A DNA stretch of 64,000 bases from Clostridiales bacterium. GTDB taxonomy: Bacteria > Bacillota > Clostridia > Lachnospirales > Lachnospiraceae. The translations under genes were made by a program, and so were the position numbers. Numbering within the stretch: the stretch's first letter is position 1; every line of letters starts with the position of its first letter. Below, in pieces: positions 35,651-46,300 of this stretch. The notes beneath the pieces are model-generated. The model saw nothing but the letters and a program-made list of their open reading frames with translations, did no database searches and was not told the origin of the DNA. The DNA lies in assembly GCA_018376135.1 (NCBI GenBank), contig JAHABX010000003.1, positions 118,840-182,839 of the forward strand, written 5' to 3'.

Positions 35651-37318
35651 TCATCTGTTATCTGTCTTTTTTCTGTTGCCGATATACAGAGCCGTGATCA
35701 GGCATCCGCTTCCCAGCACCGCGGCAAGCGCTACGACCAGACCGCCCATCTGATCCTGAAGCGTACCTGCAGCCGGTCCCGACACGGTCTCCACATTTAC
35801 CTGAGATACCATGCCGCCCCGGTCCTCCCGGCTTTGGCTTTTTGGACCGCCAGCCAGCAGATATTCCGCCGTACGGCAGACCTGATAGGTTCCGGTAACC
35901 GGATCATAGATCGTCAGAAGCGCCGCAGGAGCTGCCTGTGCAGAAGCGGTTCTGCTGTCCGCCTCGGAACTCTCCCCGGCTTCTGCATCTGCATGCGCTC
36001 CGCCTGTACCTTCCCCGGACGCAGCCTCTGTGAACGCACTTCCATCCGGAGCCGTCGGATCCGGGACATCTGCCGTCCCCGCTTCTCCGGCTATACCCTC
36101 CATATCGGAGGTTCCGTCCGTTTCTGTTCCTATATCCGCTTCCTCTGCCGGATTCCCGGTACCCGGCTCTTCACCTGTGTCTGCCCCGGAAGCCGCTGTC
36201 CCTTGCAGCCCGGCGTCTGGTTCTGCAGGCTGATCCTCTCCGGAAGCTCCCTTGGGGAGTCCGCTGTCAGCTGCCAGACCTTCTGCCGGGAATGCTTCTC
36301 CTTCGGCCTCCCCGACCTTCGGGTCCTCCTGCACCGCCGCTTCCCCGGTCTCTGCCCGGAAGCCGTCCGCTTCTGTCAGGCGTCCATCCGCGATCACAAG
36401 GACCGTTTCCTTATCTGATCCCGGCGCCTTTCCATTGCCCGGAACAATATCCGTCCCGGAGGACGCTCCGGTTCCGGTCTCCAGACTTCCTCCGTCCTCC
36501 GTCAGGAAGACTTCACCCTTCGTATAAGTTCCGTTCTGGGTCATCTGACCTCCCCACGGAAGAAATCCCGCAGAATTTTCATTGTCCGCCTGCTTCCAGG
36601 CATCTTCCACCTGCACATAATCTCCGTTCACGCCATCGGTCAGTCCGTTCCATGTATCCGTAATCCATCCTTCCACATACTCACCGAATTCCAGCTCCGT
36701 CTTCTCGGATTCGTCCCTGAATAAAAGCTTTCCGGTCACATAATTGAACGCAGCCACCGTCCGGTCGCTGTACCGCACCATCAGCACCGTGTCGCTGGTA
36801 TCCAGCGTACTGCTGATCTCTACGATATTGCTGTTGGGCAGTTCATCAGGCCACTGAATATCCGTATAATAATCCTCTATGGAACGGTCCTGCTCCAGCA
36901 CCGACAGGTACTGGGTCGTCGTCCCGGAGGACCCGGAGACCGAATCCACAACCACCTGATCCGGTCTTCCGTTGTAAAAATCAAATTCTGACGATACCAG
37001 CAGCATCGTGCCTCTTTTATACAAAAGACGGCTGTCTTCCAGCGCCGACGAGATCCCTCCGGCATCTGTCATGCGGGTAAAACCTCCAAATACCTGGATC
37101 TGGTAGTCCCCGCTGCCGTAGGTCTGGACCGGCTGGACGGACGGGAGCATCTGAAAAACGCCTTCTTCCGCGCTCTCTGCCGCCGGATCCTGAGCCTCTG
37201 CCGCTTCCTGCATATCCTCCGCCGGGTTCTGGAGCCCTGCCGCCATGACAGGACGCACACCCGCACAGACGGTCGCCGCCGCCATAGCTCCTGCCGCGTA
37301 TCTTTTCCATCGCCGCAT
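35651..37318 (-). CDS. Secreted surface protein with C-terminal membrane anchor
   Basis: A 555-aa protein of no recognised family. It has a signal peptide (RRWKRYAAGAMAAATVCAGV, likely cleaved after PVMA), a beta-rich extracellular domain (residues about 60-270; YQIQVFGGFTRMTDAGG, TVLMVRYSDRTVAAFNYVTG), an acidic Ala/Gly/Glu low-complexity stretch (about 280-490), and a C-terminal membrane helix (GLVVALAAVLGSGCLITALY) ending in a short basic tail. There is no LPXTG sorting motif. It lies 16 bases after the 3634-aa protein gene and is co-transcribed with it. Confidence 0.75.
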   Translation of the reverse strand: MRRWKRYAAGAMAAATVCAGVRPVMAAGLQNPAEDMQEAAEAQDPAAESAEEGVFQMLPSVQPVQTYGSGDYQIQVFGGFTRMTDAGGISSALEDSRLLYKRGTMLLVSSEFDFYNGRPDQVVVDSVSGSSGTTTQYLSVLEQDRSIEDYYTDIQWPDELPNSNIVEISSTLDTSDTVLMVRYSDRTVAAFNYVTGKLLFRDESEKTELEFGEYVEGWITDTWNGLTDGVNGDYVQVEDAWKQADNENSAGFLPWGGQMTQNGTYTKGEVFLTEDGGSLETGTGASSGTDIVPGNGKAPGSDKETVLVIADGRLTEADGFRAETGEAAVQEDPKVGEAEGEAFPAEGLAADSGLPKGASGEDQPAEPDAGLQGTAASGADTGEEPGTGNPAEEADIGTETDGTSDMEGIAGEAGTADVPDPTAPDGSAFTEAASGEGTGGAHADAEAGESSEADSRTASAQAAPAALLTIYDPVTGTYQVCRTAEYLLAGGPKSQSREDRGGMVSQVNVETVSGPAAGTLQDQMGGLVVALAAVLGSGCLITALYIGNRKKTDNR

Positions 37319-37334
37319 ATCTGCTCTCCTCCTT

Positions 37335-40300
37335 CTATGGCAGATCTACTGCCGTTCCATCCTCTCCGAGCGCCTGCCCTTCATACAGATGGACAAATGC
37401 GCCCTCTTCTGCCAGTTCTGTCTCTCCGTCCCCGGTCACCCGGTAGACGCCGTCGCTCTTCAGATAATAATATCCGTCCGCCCAGGTCATGACCGTACTG
37501 CGAAGCTGGTCCGCCCGGTACGGATACGTCTTCTGCTCCGTATAGTCCGCAGAATACAGCACCACCGCAAAATCCGTCTGGAAATCATAGGATATGGTAC
37601 ATACCTTCCCGCTTCCCGCAGCAGATTCCAGCGTGGTATCCTCCATCAGCGTCCTGCCGTAGGCATCCACGATCCTAAAGCCGATCATATCACTGTCAAT
37701 ATGCGTAAAATCCAGATTCAGCTTATCGATTCCGGACGCATATGCAAGATTGTCCGCCTCCTCCAGACTGAACAAAGAGCTTCCGCCGGTCTCTTCTATG
37801 GCAATTCCATCGCCATTATACGCAGTCTCTTTATAACCGCTGCTGTCAAAGGCTCCCGTGGTATTCCAGTCTGTACCCGCGATCAGGTTGATCTCTCCGG
37901 ATGTCTGGTACGGGATCCGAAGAGTCGTTGTCATTCTCAGATACGGGTAATAGCCCTTTGCAAGCCCTGAAGTATCCAGATAGCCGGACGGGAAGCCCGG
38001 ACCTCCGGTCGCCTTATCAGCAGCCTCTGTACTTCCAGATCCAAGAGCCGTCGTGTAATAAGTTCCATTTTTCAGTGCGTCAGATTCAATCTTCGTCAGT
38101 CCGCTTTTGCTGCCGACTGCTCCTGCTGACAGCTTCGGTAATTTCAAATAACCGGCATTGGGCATATTAACCACCGCACTTAATATGCAGTCATACCGGG
38201 ACTCCGTATTGGCGCTGAACGTGGAATTGGTGCCGGAATAATTGGCGTACCAGCTAAAGTACGCACCATTCGCATTCTCAGTTCTCAAAGTCTTCGGCGC
38301 AATGGTGTTGCTGTGGAAGTTCCGGTTGCTCATATACTGAGTCCATCCGGATGCTTCCGAGATATCCTCACCGGTCTCCGGATCGATCACCCGGTCTCCG
38401 CTGCTGAACAGTCCCACCAGTCCTGCCACATAGTGGATGCCGCTGATATTTTTATTAACCACCATGTTTCCATACATCTTGGAAACATGGAACTTCACCG
38501 TACCTCCGGCGCTGGTACTGTTGCCGTATCCGATCACCTGTCCGGCGATCCCGCCGATATTGTTGGCTGCTCCCACAGAAGCGCCTGAAATATTGTTGTA
38601 GGTCACACAGCCCTCCAGCTCTCCGGCAATGCCGCCTCCGGCATTCTGGCTTACCTTCACGGTAACGCTGTCGTCCGTATCGTTATAATATACGTTGGAA
38701 CAGGTAAGCCTGCCTGCCGTACCGCCCGCATAATTTGCCGCCTGGATCTCTGTCCGGGACACGGCATTGGAATATACATCGCCCTGTCCGTAGCCATGTA
38801 CATTCTGGTACAGGCGTCCCACGATGCCGCCCGCATTATTCTTCACTGCCGTCACCGTGCTGGAATTTTCCTCCGCGGAAGCAGTGACTGCACAGCCCCG
38901 CACCGAAGCATAACCGCCGCCCATAATACCGCCTGCATTGTTGACCGCACTGACCTCCACGTTCGCCGCCTTGCAGTAGAGCGCACCGCCCGAGCTCCTG
39001 CCCACAATGCCGCCTGCATAATCACCGTTAGGCGCCGAGACCTTCACGTTATATGCCTGACAGTATCTGGGAATCGCATCGCCGAAGACGCCGCCCGCCA
39101 TACCTGTCGCTGTCCGCGCCTCCACTTCCGCTCCGGTCACCCGTGCATTGGAGATGCTCGCCCAGGTGGCACTTCCGACGATTCCTCCCACCTGGGAGAA
39201 TCCGGTTACTTTCACATTCACGGCATCATAGATCGGCTCTGCAAGAAGTCCGCCGTAGTCACTGGAGCGCAGATAGCCCACCAGACCGCCGGTTCCGCTC
39301 TTACCGGTAACCTGCAGGTTCTTCCCGTACAGCTCTCTGCCGCTTCCTGCCACATAGCCTGCCAGACCGCCGTAATAGTTGCCGCCTGTCACTGTACTTG
39401 TACCTCCCATGGTAATGCTGTAGCCGTAGCTGCCGCCGGATAACTCCGAGCCGAAGGCATATACCTTTGAGATCTGTCTTGCATAGCCTGTCAGACCGCC
39501 CACGTACGAATAGAAATATGCACTGGCATTCATTCCCTGGATCTTAATATCATGCAGCCGCACATTCTCGATCGCACCGCTCGCATAGCCGATGCAGCCC
39601 AGGTAGCTGTAGGTTTCCGATCCGGAACTGCTGCCGGTGGTGATGGAAATATCCGAGAAGTCCGTATACTCCAGTGTCCCGGTCATCCTGCCGATGATTC
39701 CGAAGTAAGACGCATTGTAAGTCTCTTTCAAGCTTATGCCGGCAAAATGTACCTCTCCCACACGACCGGACACCTCGGAGATCCAGGGCTGTCCTCCCTT
39801 GTTTATACTCGCATTCCGAATGACCGTAAACTCCGGGGTATCTGCCCATGCCTCTGTCCTCAGTTCATAGTTCTCCAGATCCTTCCGTACACTTCCCTCC
39901 AGACGGTTGAGCTTCAGCGAATCTCCAACATTATCAGTGCTCGAAAAAACCAGATCCCTTTCCAGCTTAAAGTTTTCAAAGGTGTTTCCATGACCGCCTG
40001 TCACCAGCAGATCTGTCCAGTCTGTAGCTTCAGACAGGTGCCAGTACAGAGGCACAGCCTCTATGGAACCGTCCTCTGCCGGTTCCGCGCCCGGTGCATG
40101 GAAGATCACTTTCTGCATCACCTTCGCTCCTGCCGCGTCTTCGTAGCGCAGCAGATAGCTGTCCCAGCGATTTACTGCATTTACTTTCCGGTATACCACC
40201 TCCACGCACTCGATCTCTTCTCCGTCATTCGTTGTCATCTTGGACGGATACAGTACCACATCCGCAGTTCCGCTGTATGTTTTATAAGCCTCTGCGCTGG

Positions 40301-43300
40301 TCAGGCAGTCTATGACCGGATCAGCCTTCACCAGCTCCAGACCTTCCGCGCTCACCTGATCCTTCAGGTACTGATCAAAGTAGTCTGCTGAAGCGGTTCC
40401 TCCGCCCATCTGCACGGTGATCTCCAGATCATAAGTACCCCGGTCTGCTGCGGCATCCTTCAGTTCTGCTTCTGCATCTTTCAACACAAAGTCCGGTGCG
40501 GGCAGCTCATAATAGACCGGCGCCTGATCCGGCAGAAGTCCGCTTCCGTCCGCCGTATAGAGAATGGGGTAGACATATGCCGCCTTCACATCGGGGATCT
40601 CCTCCCCGTATTCCTCCTGAGAAATCCCGTACAGATACCAGTCCTCTCCAAACGCTGCCTGATCGGTCCAGAAATAATACTCCTTCATGGTGTCCGCACT
40701 GCTGAGTGCTCCCACATCCATCGGGTCCTCACTGGCTGCACTGTTAATGAGCTGACCGCTGTAGGCATAGCTTCGCGGAATGCTTGCCGCAGTGCTCTCC
40801 CACAGACCTACAAGCCGTCTCTCCACCGTTCCCGAAGAGGTATACAGCTCACCGCTGACCACCACACTGTTGTGATAATTATAATTGTTTGGTCCGGAAG
40901 CCAGCGCATAGCCCAGGATAGAGCCCACATTGTTGTTTCCATAGATATTCACCGCCGTCCAACAGTTTCCTATGGAACCGCTGCCCCGCCCTGCGATTCC
41001 GCCGCAGTAACTGAAGTGGGTCGTGATATCTCCCTGCACGTAACAGTTCCTGATACTTGGAGAAACGTAATAGCCTCCGGCATTGTACATATAGCCGGTC
41101 AGTCCGCCTGTGCCGCTGACACTGATGCCTTCCGATGTATTCATATCCAGCTCCCGGACGAAGCAGTTGTGTATGGAGAGGTCGACACCGCTGCCCACCA
41201 TGCCTCCTGCATAGAGATTTCTCGCCGAGGGCGAGCTTGTGATTTTCACATTCACTGCCGTACAGTCCTCGATGGTGGCGTTCTGAGCGTATGCCACCAG
41301 ACTGCCCGCATACTGGTACGCATTCCGGATTTCAATATTCTCCAGATGGATACCCTTCAGTATCACATTTGCCGCCGTCTGCCGGACAAAGCCCAGATAG
41401 CCGGCATTGCTGCCTCCCAGGGTCAGATTCCGTACATACAGATCCTGCAGCTTCGCGCCTGATGCGGTGCCTCCGAAGATATAAGCTTTCTCTCCGATAC
41501 CTTCATAATCCAGACAATAGCCGCCGCCGTCGAATTCACCCCGCAGATTTGTGTCTGCGAATTTATTCAGCGCCACAGCGCTGCCCTCCATATCTTTAAA
41601 ATGAATATCTTCAACCAGACGGTAATTAACCGTCTGGGTAGTGCTCACCGGCGCTCCGTTCCAGCTTTGCCCGGAAAGCGGATAATAGAACCGGACATTC
41701 ACAAACCGGCTGTCCAGCGTCACGACCCGGTTCATACCTGCCAGCCCATAGGTATATGAGGTCAGTTGATAGCTGTCTCCATAAGAGATCGGATTGGTAT
41801 TTTCCCAGGTTCCCGGGGTCAGAAGCGCCGTCACCGTGGAAAATTCCTCCCGGTCTGCCGCAAGCTGCACCGTCGTCAGTCCATTCACCACCAATCCGGA
41901 CAGATCGTAGCCCTCCGAATTGGAGAAGATAAACTGTACCAGGGCAAACTGCTGGCGTACACGGAAGCTTCCGTCCGCCTGCGTCTCCAGATAGGTCTCC
42001 CATGCCTCTTCTCCCAGACCGGCTGTCAGCTCCGATCCCTTCAGGGCTGCCGCCTCTTCTGCAGAGATGATATCGCCCTCATAATAGACCGCTTCCTCCG
42101 ATGCATCCGACAGATAGACGTTTTTCTTCACCAGAGAGGAGGACAGATAGCTGGGATAGGCGCCCATTCCGCTGCTTCTCAGAGAAATACTGGTCTGTAC
42201 TCCCTCCATGCACTCCGGCATATCCACGATGGGATAATAGCCTGCCTCCAGCTGCTCCTCCACCACAAAGCCGCTGCCTTTATTGATGCTTCCATGATAG
42301 AAAGCCGCCGAATGCAGTGCGGCAGGGGAACCGACAAACTGGGTATACACGTCGTTCTTCAGATAAGAGCTGTTGGAATAATAGTAACAATTGTCCTCAT
42401 AGCTCTTTCCCTGAACTGCAGTTCCCGGCCAGCTCCGGTAGGTATTCACCGGCGCACTTACCAGAGATGCTGCACCTGCCGCATCCCGCTCCCATGCCTG
42501 ATAGTACATCTCGCCATTGGTGAAGCAGTTGCGGATCATACCACCGTTGCTTCCCGCGATCAGTCCCCAGCCGGACAGACTGCCGATCTGCTTTGCACCG
42601 GAATTCTGCTCCACGCCCATGGAAAGCATGGCATAGACATTCTCGATCAGACCGCCGCTCATATTGCTTCCGCAGACGCCGCCGGTAGACGAGATACTGA
42701 AATCCGTGGTACCGCCGTACATACCCGTGCTCACTCTCAGGATACTGCTGCTGTAGACGATTCCGTCCCGGATGATTCCCCGGTTATAGTTGCACACACC
42801 GCCCATGCCGCCGCCCAGAACATTGGAATCCCCGGTACCCGTGACAAAATACACTGCGAACCGCTCGATTGTTCCCCGGTTACTTCTGCACAGACCTCCG
42901 CCATCCGAATGACGGTAATTGCCCTGACCCAGATTGTACCTGAGCACCACGTTGCGGATCGTTCCGTAGTTATTTTCTATTATGCCGGTATAATACAGCA
43001 TGGTCCGGTTGGCTCTTCCGTCCAGAGTATAGTTGATCTCCAGATTCTCGATCAGACCGCCGCTTCCCAGCTCACGGAACAGATATCCGCCGTTGGAGCT
43101 GACCGTATAGTCCAGAGAATGTCCGTCTCCGTCCAGCGTTCCGTAAAAGGAACCGTAAGCTAAGGATCCCCCGCTGTACACATTGAGCAGGCTGCGGATC
43201 GTACTGTCCGCTTCCAGATCCTCCAGCACGCGGAACGATGCAGACGGCCACGTCACCATCTTCAAAAGCTGCTTTCCGGTGGATATGGTATATACGTTTC

Positions 43301-46300
43301 CTTCCGCCTCCACCTCCAGGCTGTCCAGCTCATACTCCGTGCCGCGCCATACAATGGACAGCGTGATCCGGTAAGTATATCCGGTCTCGCTTTGGAAGGT
43401 CCGGGTATTCTCCCAGGAGCCGTCCACATACTCCGTTACACCGGAGGATGTATCCTCCCGGTAGCCGCCGGTCTTCGCCGTATAGCACTGGCTGGTATAT
43501 TCCGTCTCTTCGCCCGACGGCGCCTTGCTGTAGACCCTCACGCGGATATTATCACCGCCCGCAGGCGCGTAGAGACTTCCGGTGCGGTCCTGCACCGAAG
43601 CGGTATAGTTGGCAACCAGACTGTCGAACAGCATGTCGGAAAAGCCTTCCAGCTTCTGAAGGTCGATCACCCGCACCTGCCAGGACGCAGCTGCTCCTGT
43701 ATAGTCCATCAGCGAGCCGTTAAAGCTCAGCTCTACTTTGACTGTTTCCTGTTTCTGCACCTCCAGGGATGCGCCCGGATAACAGGTCAGGGTACCGGAT
43801 CTAAGGGTCTTCCCGTCCGCGGACAATTCTCTGTATTCCGCTTTCCTGGCTCCGTCACTCATGGCGGCGTCTATCCACTCTGCGCTGACTACCGCCACCT
43901 TGTCGCCTATGGATGCCCCGACCTCCAGGGTACCGGTCCCTTCTGTTTCCTCCTTGATCAATCCCAGCTCTGTCAGCTGTGCATCCTTGGCATCATAGAT
44001 CTTGATCGCCTGCGCCAGTGCCGCACAGGGTACGGTCCTGCCATCCCCGGCGCTCATGGTGCCCTGCATCAGGAACTGCATATATGCCGCCCCTTCCGGG
44101 ATCCGGATGTAGCTGTCCGAGTAGATATTACGCAGGCGTCCCATCGGCTTTTGATCCTTATCCAGCAGAATCAGGCGGGACACCGACTTTGAACTGCTCA
44201 TCAGATTGTGGAGATAATAGATCTCTCCCGGCTTTACCTCAATCGGCGTGGCAGTCTGGTATGTAGTCCCTGAATCGCTGTAGGTCACCGTTCCGTCTGT
44301 GACAGACGGCTGCCCATACTCGAAGTTTCCCGGCTCATACTTGCTGTATTCATCCATGACGTGCTGCTCTTCGTCGCTGCTTAAGTTCTTCAGAGGATAG
44401 GTCAGGCTGTTCAGCCGTATCCGCCCGCTGACACCTTCTCCGGCTGTATATGCATAGGTGTAAAGCACTTCATTCTGATAGCGGTAGGCTGCCGCGCCCC
44501 CGGTCCTGCGGATATCGTTGGCAAGCACCTGCAGTTCATAGTTCCTGCCGTCCCGCAGTCCGCCGATATCCACATTGGCGATATAGCCGCCTTCCTGACT
44601 GTAGTACAGCGTACAGCTCAGGACCTGCTCCTTCCCGGTCTGCCGGTCCTTGTTGATGATCGTGACTGCCCCGCTGTTGACGGAACGGTTATAATCATGA
44701 AACTCAAGCCCCACCAGATACAGGCTGCTGCCCACCTGGAGCATATCCTCCATGGTAACGTACGGCATATCCTTCAGCGTGGTGAAATTCACCTGCCGGT
44801 AGGTGCTGCCGGACGCGGTCACCGTATGCTCCCGTCCGCCCTGAGACGCGATGGCAGCGGCAGACAGCGTATAACCGGTATAGCTTTCCAGATCACCTTC
44901 ATCAAAATCATATTCCAGCTTAGGCATCTGCGCGGCAAAGCTCGCTCCTGCCTGCTGGCGGCTGATTCCGCTCAGTGCTTCCCAGAGGGTAAAGGAGTAG
45001 TACTCCTCCGACCCGTCTCCGTCATTCTGCACGGTAAACATCTCGCTCACCGGTATCCGCAGTCTTACATCCGGAAGTCTGTTTTCCGGCAGACTTCCCG
45101 GCAGTTCTACCGTATAGTCTGTGCCTGCCTCCAGATCTGCGCAGTACCAGCCCTCCGCATCCAGCTGGGAGACCTTTACCTCAATTGCCCGATCCATGCC
45201 CTGATCCCGCTCAAAACAGAACCGGGCAAGGGTATCCTTCCGTCCGCTGCGGTGCTTCAGTTCCACCTCCAGACGGTTAAAGAAATCGCTCACCAGCACG
45301 GGCTGGGTCGTCCGGGTTGTATTGATCTCCATGACCGCTTTCTGGGCTGTGGAACTTTCGTATTTCTCATGGTCATAGGACAGTACCCCTTCCGGCTGTG
45401 CAGTCTTCACGTGTTCTGTCTTAAACCGATAGTAGATCCTTCCATAGCTGCTCATGGCAGTGGTGGAGAAGCGCATGCTGCCGATCTCCACATCCTCCGT
45501 CAGCTCCGGATGGCTGTCGTTCAGGTCAAAGGTGGCATAAATACGGATCTCGTAGGTCTCTCCCGCTGTCAGACCGCGGAATTCCACCTGCCCGCTGCCG
45601 TTTCCTCCCGGCAGGCTGCCTTCCGGAATGTAGGCATAAAGACCCGCCCCTGCCGTACTCGCATCATACTTATGGTACGCACCCTGAGCGTCCGTCTCAC
45701 CTGCCGTCAGGATCTTATTCCCGTTCTCATCCTGACAGGTAAAATACATGCTCTCACCGGTATGCGTATTGGAAAGAGACAGGCAGACCTTATACGCTTT
45801 TCCTCCTGTCTGCGGGATCTGTCCCAGGACAGTCCCCAGACTGCCTCCTGCATCCGGGGTCAGGGCATTATGAGGATCTGTGATCTCCACCTTTACCCCA
45901 ATATCCGACAGCGTTGTCAGCTTGTCAAAGCTGCCGACCGTCTCCATGGACGCAGACGGCACCGTCTTGCTGGTATGGGTATAGCCCCAGTAGAAGCTCT
46001 CTGCTCCCACCTTATCATGGCTGTCCTGCCAACGCTGGGATGTCTTCGGCTCATAGCTCTCGCCTTCTGCGCCGTAACCCTCTGCACGGATCCAGTCCGC
46101 CGGGTTCTGCGCTTCCGCCTCTCCCCACAGCACCTTTCCTTCTTCATTGAAGGAGTTGCCGTATCGGTCAAAGAATTCCAGCCGGTAACGGTACTGGGTA
46201 TCCGCCGGAAGGACAAACTGGGAAAGCAGTGTCTGATAGTCCAGTCCCTGCAGGGTTTTATATTTATTCAGAGTGCCGCTGGTGATATTAAAAGCAGCCA

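Noticed and set aside
34597..36000. Invertible segment next to the recombinase-like gene
   Set aside because: I searched by eye for inverted repeats around the gene and its neighbours and found none convincing; the catalytic residues are also missing.
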